Of a stretch of 64,000 nucleotides of DNA, positions 16,839 through 25,294 are shown piece by piece (the first letter of the stretch is position 1; the number at the start of each line of letters is the position of its first letter). The notes under the pieces are model-generated. The model was not told the DNA's origin. It was given only the letters and a program-made list of their open reading frames with translations, and ran no database searches. Position numbers and translations under genes: made by a program. The stretch spans positions 3,534,001-3,598,000 of the forward strand of contig NZ_FNSZ01000001.1 in assembly GCF_900105245.1 (NCBI RefSeq), given 5' to 3'. This DNA is from Streptomyces sp. 1222.5. GTDB lineage: Bacteria > Actinomycetota > Actinomycetes > Streptomycetales > Streptomycetaceae.

Positions 16839-19154
16839 TCAGCGGCCGAGGATCGTCCGGATCCGGGCCGCGTTGTCCTGCGTGACCTTCCACAGCTGTT
16901 CCTGCCGGTCGTGCACGTCGGCGACGGTCCGGTCGTGGTGGTCGAGGATGTCCAGCGCCCGCTCGGTGAGCACGGCGCCGAGGTTCCGCTCGTGGACGGA
17001 GACACCCCACTCGGGACGCTCGATGTCCCGGAGGAAGTACGCCATCTTCGGGTGCGAGATCAGGCTGATGACGGGCGTGCCGACGCCGAAGGGGATCATT
17101 CCGGCGTGCCCGCGCATGCCGATGACCAGACGGGTCCTGGCGTACGTCTCGCGGATCGCGTCGTTGTCGAAGTCGTACATCGGGATCACGGGCAGCGAGA
17201 TCCCGTGCTCGCGGCGCAGGTCGAACGCGATCCGCTCGTCGTCCAGGGAGTGGGCGACGCAACGGACCTCGGTGTGTGTCCCGATCGCCCGGACCGCCTT
17301 GGCGATCTCGCCGAGGAAGTGCGCGTAGTCGTGGCCGAACCGCAGCCCGGCGCGGTCGTAGGCGGCGTTCAGCAGGACGGTGTCCTCGCGGTGCGCCGGG
17401 TCGGTCCAGCCGGGCAGCAGCCGGCGCATGACCGTGGTCGGGCAGGGCTGGAAGACGACCTTGTCGTGCAGCTCCGGCGGCAGCAGCGAGCGGACCTTGG
17501 CGATCGAGCCGTGGTTGCGCAGCCCGAAGAAGGAGGACTTCTCCACCAGCAGGCGCAGGCTCTCGTTGAACCGCCGGGCCCGGTACGACTGTCCGTCGAA
17601 GGCGTTGAAGCCGACCGCGAACACCATGATCGGCACGTCGATAGCGTTCAGGTGCTCGTCCGGGACGTTCCACTGCCAGGCGCTGTTGCCGTTGGGCATG
17701 GTGTCCGGGATGAACAGTCCGCCGCCGCCGATCACCAGGCCCCGCCGGGCGTTGACGCGTTCCAGGGCCGCCTTGTCGAAGAGACGGTGGGCGTGGACGG
17801 AGTGCCAGCGCCGGGAGGTGGTGTCGGCGCCGAAGGCCAGCCGGACGGTCTCGGGCAGCAGCTTGTCGCCGGCGTTGCCCTGCCGGTCCATGTAGAAGGC
17901 GACGTGCGCGAGCTGGTCCTCGGCGGCGCCCTGCTTCTGGGCGGGCACGGCGGCGGACCGCTGGGCCCACAGGCGGCTGGAGCGGTGGGTGGGGTCGACG
18001 GTGAGACCGGCCGTGGCGTACTTCAGGGCCTCGGTGTTGTCGCCGTGCACCCATGCCAGCTGGGCGAGGCGGGAGTAGGCGGTGGCGGCCCGGTTGGGGG
18101 CGGCGGTGGCCATCAGCAGCTGGGTCCTGGCCTCCTCGTAGCGGGAGACGCTCAGCAGGGCGTGGCCGAGGATCTCGTGCGGCCAGGCCTCGTCCAGCGG
18201 GATGCGGACACCGCTCAGGATGTCGACGGCGTCCTGGTACTCGCCGGCCGCGATGTGCGCGGCGGCCAGCTTGCGCGCGGCCTCGACGTCTCCGGTGCGT
18301 CTGACGTGCGGGGTGCCGAAGTGCACCAGCAGGTCGTGGTGGAGGCCGCCCTTGGCCAGGTAGGCCGCGTGGAACTCGGCGTCGCCCAGCACGAATTCGC
18401 GCCAGCGCTCCTCGGCCTGCGCGTACCCGGCCTCGCCGCCCTGCCAGGGCTTGTGCCGGCCGGTGAAGTGCAGGATCGCGGTGTCGTCGGGGACCGGCAG
18501 GTCGCCGGAGAGCCGCCGCTTGACGAAGTTGTAGCGGGTGTCGAGGCGGACGAAGTCCCCGTCGAGGACGGCGTTGAGGATGCCCTGGTCGTGCTTGTCC
18601 AGCTCGTAGGCACCGGTGCGCCCGGCCTGGTCGATCTGCGCGCAGAACTCGTCCGACAGGTACTCGCGCTGGATGACCAGCAGCCCGGAGTTCAGCTTGT
18701 GCTGGCCGTAGAAGAACTGCGGGACGGCCGCGAGTCCCTCGCGCAGCTCCAGCAGCTCGCTCAGGTCGCCGAGGACGACCATGTCGGTGTCCAGGGTGAT
18801 GACCGTGTCGTAGTCGCGGGTCCTGAAGACGTCGAGGATGAAGTACGCCTTGCGGACCAGGTAGTTGTCCTGGTCGCCCTTGACGTAGGAGTCGTAGTGG
18901 CCGGCGTCGACGCGGCGCAGCACGATCCTCGGGTGGAGGGCGCGGATGCGGGCGATCGAGGAGGGCTTCAGGTCGTCGTGCAGGACGATGAAGTCCTCGC
19001 AGACGCCGGGGTTGGACAGGGCGAGGCTGCGCAGCAGGACGAGGAAGCCGGGCAGGTAGTTCTCGTCGACGAAGCTCGCGAAGGCGATGCGCCGCTTGCC
19101 GGTCAGGGCCTGCGCCGAGGTGTCCGGGACGGCGGGGCTGAGTGTGGTGGTCAT
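16839..19154 (-). CDS. GT8 - TPR - polysaccharide pyruvyltransferase fusion
   Basis: A 771-residue, three-part protein. Residues 20-265 are a GT8 (LgtC/glycogenin-type) retaining transferase with the metal motif LDTDMVV (DTD at 122-124), NSGLLV and LHFTGRHKPW. Residues 285-405 are helical TPR-like repeats (AAHIAAGEYQDAVDIL, HALLSVSRYEEA, LAWVHGDNTEALKYA). Residues 415-771 match the polysaccharide pyruvyltransferase (CsaB) fold with RQGNAGDKLLPETV, IGGGGLF, FFGLRNHGS and IGMRGHAGMIPFGVGTP. One chain could add a hexose and decorate it with a pyruvate ketal. ATG at 19154 overlaps the previous stop as ATGA. Donor sugars are not predictable. Confidence 0.87.
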   Translation of the reverse strand: MTTTLSPAVPDTSAQALTGKRRIAFASFVDENYLPGFLVLLRSLALSNPGVCEDFIVLHDDLKPSSIARIRALHPRIVLRRVDAGHYDSYVKGDQDNYLVRKAYFILDVFRTRDYDTVITLDTDMVVLGDLSELLELREGLAAVPQFFYGQHKLNSGLLVIQREYLSDEFCAQIDQAGRTGAYELDKHDQGILNAVLDGDFVRLDTRYNFVKRRLSGDLPVPDDTAILHFTGRHKPWQGGEAGYAQAEERWREFVLGDAEFHAAYLAKGGLHHDLLVHFGTPHVRRTGDVEAARKLAAAHIAAGEYQDAVDILSGVRIPLDEAWPHEILGHALLSVSRYEEARTQLLMATAAPNRAATAYSRLAQLAWVHGDNTEALKYATAGLTVDPTHRSSRLWAQRSAAVPAQKQGAAEDQLAHVAFYMDRQGNAGDKLLPETVRLAFGADTTSRRWHSVHAHRLFDKAALERVNARRGLVIGGGGLFIPDTMPNGNSAWQWNVPDEHLNAIDVPIMVFAVGFNAFDGQSYRARRFNESLRLLVEKSSFFGLRNHGSIAKVRSLLPPELHDKVVFQPCPTTVMRRLLPGWTDPAHREDTVLLNAAYDRAGLRFGHDYAHFLGEIAKAVRAIGTHTEVRCVAHSLDDERIAFDLRREHGISLPVIPMYDFDNDAIRETYARTRLVIGMRGHAGMIPFGVGTPVISLISHPKMAYFLRDIERPEWGVSVHERNLGAVLTERALDILDHHDRTVADVHDRQEQLWKVTQDNAARIRTILGR

Positions 19155-20617
19155 CGCAGGGATATCCTCATGTCGGTCACGCTCTGGGCCCGCTCCATGA
19201 CCCATGCCTTCTCGCTGGTGTATTCGTGCACGGAGGTGATGGCGAGCTTCATGGCCTCGGGCACGCGGTAGGCGCCGCTCTCGTAGAAGTCGAAGCCGAT
19301 CAGGTCGAGCTTCGGGCTGACGTCCAGGAAGTCCAGCAGCCAGAGCATGTTGAAGCCGGTGGTCGGGATGCCGGACCAGACGTCGTTGCCGAGCCGGCCG
19401 ATGTTGCGCACGGGCCAGCGCAGCGACTCGTCGCCGAGGTACTGCTGGGCGCCGGGCACCAGGCGGTTGCGCAGCGAGTGCTTCCAGTCGCCGGTCACGC
19501 CGCCGAAGACGAGCCGGGCGGTCACCGGCTTGTCCCAGTTGAAGCCGTGCTTGTGGATGGTGGCGTGGATGTCGGTACGGCTGCCGGTGTGCCTGGGGTC
19601 GATCTTGTACGAGTTGAAGCGCACGACCAGGTCGTAGCCGTCGATCTCGGTGCCCATCCCGCTCTCGCCCACGCGCCCGGAGTTGGCGATCAGGCAGATC
19701 GACTTGCCGGCGACCAGGTTGCGGAACTCGCCGAGGCCGATCCAGCGCACCCCGCCGACGGTCGGGTCGGCGACCGGGCCGCGCATCCGGAGCCGGCGCT
19801 GCTCGGCGTAGAGCGCGACGGCCTCGGTGAGGGCGGCGGGGTCCGGCGCGTGGACGCCGGTGCGCAGGTCCAGGTACTGGCTGAGCAGTTCCTGCCGGTC
19901 GGCGACGGGGGCCTCGTCGGCGGCGAGCGCGAGCAGGGCGCCGACCAGCCGGGGCTCGGCCGCCGTCCAGTCGCCGGCGGCGTGCAGGGCGAGGCCGTCG
20001 GCCCAGACGTCGGTGGCGGGTCCGGCGGCGAACTCGGCTGCTCCGGGGCACTGCTTGCGCAGCAGGTCCAGCAGTTCGCGCTCGCGTTCGGCGGCCCGGC
20101 GCAGTCCGGCGATCCGGGCGGCGACGCCGAACCCGTCCTCCGTGGTCAGCTCCAGGTAGCGCTCGTAGGCCCGGACGGCTTCGAGTTCCTCACCGACGGA
20201 CTCCAGGACGCGGGCGCGCAGCCGCCAGCCGGCGCGGGAGTTCCGGCGCTCGGCGAGGACGGTCTCGCTGATCCGGAGGGCGAGGTCCAGCTCGTCGGAG
20301 TACCCGCATTCCAGGGCCTTGTTGGCGACGGCCAGCAGGGCGTCCAGGAGGTCGTTCGTGATGCCGCCGGCGGGCACTGCGGCGCCCTTCACGGCCCGCT
20401 TGAGCAGGGCGGTCGCGCCCGAGGCCGGGGCCGGTGCGGCGGAGCCGGCCGCGTCGGTGCTGAACACCACGAGCAACTTGCGCAGCTGCTCCGCCAGCTC
20501 CGCGCGGCGGCGGTCGAGACTGCCGACGACTTTGCCGCTGTGCACGGCGCACGCGCGCAGGCAGTCGTCCAGCTCCCCTGCACGCACAGGCGTCCGCCGG
20601 TTCTGGACCCTTGTCAT
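19151..20617 (-). CDS. TPR protein with GT29-like (eukaryote-type) sialyltransferase domain
   Basis: A 488-residue protein. Residues 1-290 are helical with TPR-like segments (SRAGWRLRARVLESVGEELEAV). The C-terminal 190 residues carry the signature motifs of eukaryotic sialyltransferases. Motif L begins ICLIANSG (307-314) and continues EIDGYDLVVRFN (324-335) and GSRTD. Motif S is PTTGFNMLWLLDFLD followed by DLIGFDF (from 418). Motif VS is HEYTSE (464-469), matching HxxxxE. ATG at 20617 has AGGAG 5 nt upstream; an upstream in-frame ATG lacks one. It is the first gene of an operon with the GT8 fusion (ATGA overlap). CMP-Kdn transfer is inferred from motifs and neighbours. Confidence 0.75.
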   Translation of the reverse strand: MTRVQNRRTPVRAGELDDCLRACAVHSGKVVGSLDRRRAELAEQLRKLLVVFSTDAAGSAAPAPASGATALLKRAVKGAAVPAGGITNDLLDALLAVANKALECGYSDELDLALRISETVLAERRNSRAGWRLRARVLESVGEELEAVRAYERYLELTTEDGFGVAARIAGLRRAAERERELLDLLRKQCPGAAEFAAGPATDVWADGLALHAAGDWTAAEPRLVGALLALAADEAPVADRQELLSQYLDLRTGVHAPDPAALTEAVALYAEQRRLRMRGPVADPTVGGVRWIGLGEFRNLVAGKSICLIANSGRVGESGMGTEIDGYDLVVRFNSYKIDPRHTGSRTDIHATIHKHGFNWDKPVTARLVFGGVTGDWKHSLRNRLVPGAQQYLGDESLRWPVRNIGRLGNDVWSGIPTTGFNMLWLLDFLDVSPKLDLIGFDFYESGAYRVPEAMKLAITSVHEYTSEKAWVMERAQSVTDMRISLR

Positions 20618-20630
20618 AGCTCTCCTGATT

Positions 20631-20679
20631 TTTGCCAAGCAAATACAGCCTTTACGGCTGAATGCCATGCGTTTGCCAA
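20631..20679. promoter_or_regulatory. Direct repeats and hairpin upstream of the GT29-like gene
   Basis: Two copies of TTTGCCAA (20631-20638 and 20672-20679), 41 bp apart, flank a short inverted repeat CAGCC-TTTAC-GGCTG (20646-20660). The stretch is AT-richer than its surroundings and lies in the 263-bp divergent promoter region with the acyltransferase. An operator pair is possible. Confidence 0.35.
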
Positions 20680-20880
20680 AACGTGGGGGTGGATGGAGAA
20701 ACTAGGAAGCCAAAACGACGTTCAGGTGAACTGACCGGGGCGCCCGGACGAATGGTTGGGCTGTCAACCAACTCGTTTCTGTGATGCGCCCAGGTGCCGC
20801 AGGTACGGCTCCCCCGTGCCGGGGACCTTCACAAAAGAAACCGAGATGATCAATGGTTGGCCGGGTAGGCGCCGAGCACC

Positions 20881-22089
20881 ATGCCTGCCTCATCCCCCAC
20901 CCTCGCCGCCGTTCCCGCATCCCCCGCTCCGGGGACGGCCTCCGCCCCCTTCACCCCCTCCGCCTCCGGCGGCCGCCGCAACCGTCTGCTCGCCCTGGAC
21001 GGCCTCCGTCTGGTGGCCGCCCTGATGGTCTGCCTCTACCACTACGCCGGACGCGGCGGCACGGTGTCGGAGTCCTGGCACCAGACCCCGGCCCACGTCT
21101 TCCCGACCCTGTCCCGGGCGGCCACCTACGGCTGTCTCGGCGTGCAGTTCTTCTTCGTCATCAGCGGTTTCGTCATCTGCATGAGCAGTTGGGGCCGCAC
21201 CCTCGGCGACTTCTTCCGCTCCCGGGTCGCCCGGCTCTACCCCGCCTACTGGGTCGCCCTGGTGCTGGTCACCGCGGCCGCAGTGGTCCTCCCGGCCGTC
21301 GTGCACCCGGTCCGCCCGGACGAGTTCCTGGTCAACCTGACGATGATGCAGCAGCCCATGGGCGCCGACCGGATCCTCGGCGTGTGCTGGACGCTCTGGG
21401 TCGAGGTGCGCTTCTACGCGCTGTTCGCCCTGCTCGTGGTGGTGCGCGGCGTCACCTACCGCCGGGTGGTGCTGTTCGCCTGCGGGTGGACCCTGGCTGC
21501 GGTGGTGTGCCGCACCTCGGGCAACGCGCTCACGGACCAGATCGTCATGCCCGACTACGCGCCCTTCTTCGTCGGCGGACTCGCCCTCTACCTGATCCAC
21601 CGGTTCGGCGGCGACCTGCTGCTGTGGGGCATCGTCGCCGTGTCCTGGCTGCTCGGGCAGGCCGACGCCACCCGTGGGCTGTGGCACGCCGGTGCCCAGG
21701 GCGACTTCCACCGCGACCCGTGGGTCATCCTGGCGATCGTCACCCTGGCCTTCGCCGCGGTCGCCGCGGTGGCCCTGGGTTGGACGCGGTGGGCGGGCTG
21801 GTCCTGGCTGGTCACGGCCGGCGCGCTGACCTACCCGTTCTACCTGGTCCACGAGCACCTGGGCTGGTTCGTCATCCGGGTGCTGCACCGGGGTCTGGGC
21901 CTGCCGCCGTGGCCGACGCTCCTGCTGACCGTCATGGGCATGCTTTCGCTGGCATGGCTCATCCACCGCTTTGTGGAGAATCCTTTCGGCCCGCGGCTGA
22001 AAAGGGCGTTGAAAAGGGTCCGTACACCGGAGATCTCCTCGCAGTTCACCTCGGCGAAAGACGGAAAGGAATCAGCCGGTTCCGTGTGA
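20881..22089 (+). CDS. Acyltransferase 3 family membrane protein (OafA/YrhL-like)
   Basis: A 402-residue polytopic membrane O-acyltransferase that moves acyl groups, usually acetyl, onto extracytoplasmic glycans. After a 30-residue Ala/Pro-rich cytoplasmic start it shows RLLALDGLRLVAALMV and CLYHYAG (family His), GVQFFFVISGFVI, FFRSRVARLYPAYW and CWTLWVEVRFYAL, then about six further hydrophobic helices and a HRFVENPF ending typical of the family. It is divergent from the GT29-like operon and precedes a methyltransferase, so it likely decorates the same polymer. The ribosome site is weak; the ATG is the first Met of the conserved frame. Confidence 0.9.
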   Translation: MPASSPTLAAVPASPAPGTASAPFTPSASGGRRNRLLALDGLRLVAALMVCLYHYAGRGGTVSESWHQTPAHVFPTLSRAATYGCLGVQFFFVISGFVICMSSWGRTLGDFFRSRVARLYPAYWVALVLVTAAAVVLPAVVHPVRPDEFLVNLTMMQQPMGADRILGVCWTLWVEVRFYALFALLVVVRGVTYRRVVLFACGWTLAAVVCRTSGNALTDQIVMPDYAPFFVGGLALYLIHRFGGDLLLWGIVAVSWLLGQADATRGLWHAGAQGDFHRDPWVILAIVTLAFAAVAAVALGWTRWAGWSWLVTAGALTYPFYLVHEHLGWFVIRVLHRGLGLPPWPTLLLTVMGMLSLAWLIHRFVENPFGPRLKRALKRVRTPEISSQFTSAKDGKESAGSV

Positions 22090-22235
22090 GAGCCGGGAAT
22101 TGGGCAGTCGTTCACCTCGCCTTGGGTTTCGAACTCGCCTTCGGGGCAGGCACCGTAGTGCCCTCGCCGCCCACCCCCCACAGGCTTTCCGCAGGGAACT
22201 CACAAACTGCCGTACCGAGGGAGTGCCTCCGCCGC

Positions 22236-23168
22236 ATGGCCACCATCCAGGAAGCGACCCGACCGCCCCATCGTCTCGACGACGTCCCGGGGTGGTTCCC
22301 GGTCCTCGACCAGCTGCTCTTCGACTGGCTCCTGAACCGGCAGGAGGCCGCCGGAAACCGCGGCGACCTGCTGGAGATAGGGGTCTACATGGGCAAGAGC
22401 GCGATCTTCACCGGCCGGCACCTCCAGCCGGGCGAGAAGTACACCGTCTGCGACCTCTTCGAGGGCGAGGCCCCGGACGACGCCAACCGGGCGGAGTCCG
22501 CCAAGTCCTACAGCGCACTGACCCGCAGGCGCTTCGAGGACAACTACCGGGCCTTCCACGACGAGCTGCCCCGGGTCCTGCAGGGGCCCAGCTCGCTGGT
22601 GCCCGCCGAGGTCGAGCCGCGGTCCTGCCGGTTCGTGCACGTCGACGGCTCACACCTGTACGAGCACGTGCGCGACGACATAGGGGCGGCGCACGATCTG
22701 CTGGGGCCCGAGGGCCTCGTCGTGCTCGACGACTTCCGCTCCGAGCACACGCCCGGGGTGTCCATGGCCACGTGGGAGGCCGTGCTCAACCGCGGCCTGC
22801 GTCCCGTCTGCCTGAGCACGCAGAAGCTCTACGGCACCTGGGGCGATCCGGCGCCGGTCCAGGAGGAGCTGCTGGCCATGGTCGGCGAGCGGTCGGACTG
22901 CCATGTGAGCGTCCAGGAGGCCGCCGGGCACCGGATCGTCCGGCTGAAGTCCAAGGGCATGCCGGCGCCGGCGTTCCCGCTCTCCCGGCACGCGGAGGAA
23001 GCCACGGAACCGGCACCCGGGGTGCCCCTGCCGACGGCGGCGCCCGCACCGGCGCCGGCCGCCCGGCCCGCGCCCCGGTACGGCCGGCGGGTCCGCCGGG
23101 TCGCCGTCGACCTGCTGCCGCCGGTCGTCACCCGGGCCATCCGCAACTCCCGCCGGGCCAGGGGCTGA
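22236..23168 (+). CDS. Class I SAM methyltransferase of the glycan cluster (Methyltransf_24-like)
   Basis: A 310-residue methyltransferase, similar in layout to cephalosporin hydroxylase/macrocin O-methyltransferase-type enzymes. Motif I is GDLLEIGVYMGKSA (residues 43-56); VCDLFEGEAPDDAN supplies the acidic ligand; FVHVDGSHLYEHVRDDI and LVVLDDF (metal-binding Asp pair) follow. The C-terminal 70 residues are Pro/Ala-rich then basic, probably membrane-contacting. ATG at 22236 follows CGAGGGAG at 12 nt, rather far. The gene lies 146 bp after the acyltransferase on the same strand; O-methylation of a sugar in the polymer is inferred. Confidence 0.8.
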   Translation: MATIQEATRPPHRLDDVPGWFPVLDQLLFDWLLNRQEAAGNRGDLLEIGVYMGKSAIFTGRHLQPGEKYTVCDLFEGEAPDDANRAESAKSYSALTRRRFEDNYRAFHDELPRVLQGPSSLVPAEVEPRSCRFVHVDGSHLYEHVRDDIGAAHDLLGPEGLVVLDDFRSEHTPGVSMATWEAVLNRGLRPVCLSTQKLYGTWGDPAPVQEELLAMVGERSDCHVSVQEAAGHRIVRLKSKGMPAPAFPLSRHAEEATEPAPGVPLPTAAPAPAPAARPAPRYGRRVRRVAVDLLPPVVTRAIRNSRRARG

Positions 23169-23176
23169 CCGCCCCC

Positions 23177-23827
23177 TCAGCCGATCCCGTACCGAGCCCC
23201 GACACCCGCGATCACCAGGGCCAGCCCCTCCTCGAACTGCTCGTCGTAGTCGTCGAAGAGCAGCTGCCCGGCCTCGGCCGCCAGCGGGTGGGCGGCCATG
23301 CGCCGGGCCCGCTCCGCCACGTCGTACCCCTCCCGGCGCTCGCCGGGCAGGGGTACGACGCCCTGCTCCTCGGTGACGAAGCCGATGGTGAACATGCTCG
23401 CGGTCCGGGCCGCGCTCACCGCCTGCGCGAGGCTGAGCCCGGCGGCGGTCAGCACCCTCAGGTGCTCCTCCACCTCGCGCGCGTGCTCGGTGCCCGTGAA
23501 GCGTGAGCCGCTGAAGACCTTGGCACCGTCCCGGTAGCCGAGCAGCGCGGCCCGCAGTCCGCGGTTGGCCTTGAGCAGCCGATCCCGCCAGGTGTCGGCC
23601 GGGTCGAACACCGTGCCGGCGACCATCCGCCGGTACATCTCCGTCGCCATCTCGTCGAGCAGCGCCTGCTTGTCCTTGAAGTGCCAGTAGAGGGCGGGCG
23701 CCTTGACGTCCAGCTCCTTGGCGATGGCGCGCAGCGTCAGCCCGTCCAGGCCGACGTCGTTCAGCAGGCGCAGCGCGGTCCGGGCGACCCGTTCGCGGTC
23801 CAGGGGCGTGCGTCGTTCCGTACTCAC
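23177..23827 (-). CDS. TetR-family repressor with TetR_C domain
   Basis: A 216-residue regulator. Residues 10-55 form the helix-turn-helix (LTLRAIAKELDVKAPALYWHF), and the C-terminal domain resembles that of tetracycline repressors, with a LALVIAGV end. It is divergent from a flavin monooxygenase gene and the 71-bp spacer holds two identical-arm palindromes, so it most likely represses both itself and the monooxygenase until a small ligand binds. GTG start at 23827. The ligand is unknown, though an aromatic or antibiotic-like substrate of the monooxygenase is plausible. Confidence 0.92.
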   Translation of the reverse strand: MSTERRTPLDRERVARTALRLLNDVGLDGLTLRAIAKELDVKAPALYWHFKDKQALLDEMATEMYRRMVAGTVFDPADTWRDRLLKANRGLRAALLGYRDGAKVFSGSRFTGTEHAREVEEHLRVLTAAGLSLAQAVSAARTASMFTIGFVTEEQGVVPLPGERREGYDVAERARRMAAHPLAAEAGQLLFDDYDEQFEEGLALVIAGVGARYGIG

Positions 23828-23836
23828 ACTTGACAG

Positions 23837-23888
23837 CTTAACAGCGTTAAGGGCACGCTCGTCGGCGACGGCACTTAACGTTGTTAAG
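23837..23888. promoter_or_regulatory. Twin TetR operators CTTAAC-N3-GTTAAG
   Basis: Site 1 CTTAACAGCGTTAAG (23837-23851) and site 2 CTTAACGTTGTTAAG (23874-23888) share perfect 6-bp arms. Their centres are 37 bp apart. Site 2 overlaps the ribosome site of the monooxygenase (AAGGAG) and site 1 sits 10 bp before the TetR start, so both genes can be blocked. Confidence 0.8.
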
Positions 23889-23898
23889 GAGACAGTTG

Positions 23899-25290
23899 AT
23901 GGATGTCCTGATCGTGGGCGCGGGGCCGACGGGCCTCACCCTCGCCATCGACCTCGTCCGGCGCGGGGTGGACGCGCTGGTGGTGGAACGGGCCGAGGGA
24001 CTGTTCCCGGGCTCGCGCGGCAAGGGGATCCAGCCGCGCACCCAGGAGGTCTTCGACGACCTCGGTGTCCTCGGCGCGATCCGCGCGGCGGGCGGCCCGT
24101 ACCCGGCGATGATGATCTGGAAGGACGGCGAACGGCAGGGCGAGCAGCGGATGTTCGACGCCGTGCCGGCGAACGGGGAGAACCCGTACACCGAGCCGCT
24201 GATGGTCGCGCAGTGGCGGACGCAGGAGGTCCTGTACGCGCGGCTGACGGAACTGGGCGGCCGGGTCGCCTTCGGGCACGAGGTGACCGGCCTGACCCAG
24301 GACGCGGAGGGCGTCACCGTGGAGTTCGCCGACGGCACGGCACTCGGCGCGCGGTACGTCGTCGCGGCCGACGGCGGCCGGTCCTCCGTGCGCCGGGCGC
24401 TGGGCGTCGGCATGACCGGGGAGACGGTCGACCCGGCGCCGTTCCTGGTGGCGGACGTGACGGTCCGGGGCCTGGACCGGAACCACTGGCACGTGTTCCC
24501 GACGGGCGACGGCACCGCCGTCACCCTCTGCCCGCTCGCCGGGACGGACGTCTTCCAGCTGAGCGCGCGCTGCGCGGAGGGCTCCGCGCCCGAACCGGTC
24601 CTGGACGGCGTCCGGGAACTGGTCGGCGCGGCCACGCACCTGGCCGCCGAGGACGTGACGGAGCTGCGCTGGGCCTCCGGCTTCCGGCCGCGCGCCGCCC
24701 TCGCGGACCGGTTCCGCGTCGGCCGCGTCCTCCTGGCGGGCGACGCGGCCCACGTCCACTCGCCGGCCGGCGGGCAGGGCCTGAACACCAGCGTGCAGGA
24801 CGCCTACAACCTGGGCTGGAAGCTGGGCGCCGTACTGCGGGGCGGGACGCCCGAGGCCCTGCTGGACACCTACGAGGAGGAGCGGCGCGCGAACGCCGCC
24901 GCGGTGCTCGACCTGTCGACGGGGGTCCACCGCGGCGAGGTGCGGCGCGGGAGGGCGACGGTCCAGCTCGGGCTCGGGTACCCGGAGTCCTCGCTGAGCG
25001 TCGACACCCGGGGCGCCGGCGGGGAGACCACCAAAGTGCGCGCGGGCGACCGGGCACCCGACGGCACGGTGGACGGCGTACGTCTCTTCGACGCCTTCCG
25101 CGGGCCGCACTGGACCCTGCTCGGGGCCGCCGGCGCCCTCCCCGGCGTGCGGACGCTGCCGGCCGCCCCGGACTCCTACGGCCCGGGTGTCTTCCTGGTC
25201 CGCCCGGACGGCTACGTCGGCTGGGCGGGCACCGGCACGGAGGGCCTGCGCGCGTACGCGGCGCGCACCGGAGCCCTCGTCGCGCCGTGA
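23899..25290 (+). CDS. FAD-dependent aromatic monooxygenase (PheA/TfdB family)
   Basis: Flavoprotein hydroxylase of 463 residues. The dinucleotide fold MDVLIVGAGPTGLTLAIDL opens the protein. The NAD(P)H/FAD DG-type motif reads VVAADGGRSSVRRALG near residue 155, and the FAD ribityl motif is RVLLAGDAAHVHSPAGGQG near residue 275, followed by GLNTSVQDAYNLGWKL. The C-terminal thioredoxin-like domain is short. ATG at 23899 follows AAGGAG at 8 nt. Divergent TetR control suggests inducible detoxification or modification of an aromatic or polyketide compound, as in tetracycline or rifampicin monooxygenases; the substrate itself cannot be read from sequence. Confidence 0.9.
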   Translation: MDVLIVGAGPTGLTLAIDLVRRGVDALVVERAEGLFPGSRGKGIQPRTQEVFDDLGVLGAIRAAGGPYPAMMIWKDGERQGEQRMFDAVPANGENPYTEPLMVAQWRTQEVLYARLTELGGRVAFGHEVTGLTQDAEGVTVEFADGTALGARYVVAADGGRSSVRRALGVGMTGETVDPAPFLVADVTVRGLDRNHWHVFPTGDGTAVTLCPLAGTDVFQLSARCAEGSAPEPVLDGVRELVGAATHLAAEDVTELRWASGFRPRAALADRFRVGRVLLAGDAAHVHSPAGGQGLNTSVQDAYNLGWKLGAVLRGGTPEALLDTYEEERRANAAAVLDLSTGVHRGEVRRGRATVQLGLGYPESSLSVDTRGAGGETTKVRAGDRAPDGTVDGVRLFDAFRGPHWTLLGAAGALPGVRTLPAAPDSYGPGVFLVRPDGYVGWAGTGTEGLRAYAARTGALVAP

Positions 25291-25294
25291 GGCG

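Noticed and set aside
16911..19271. 786-codon forward frame opposite the GT8 fusion gene
   Set aside because: Gly/Val/Asp-rich shadow of the minus-strand coding sequence with no domain.
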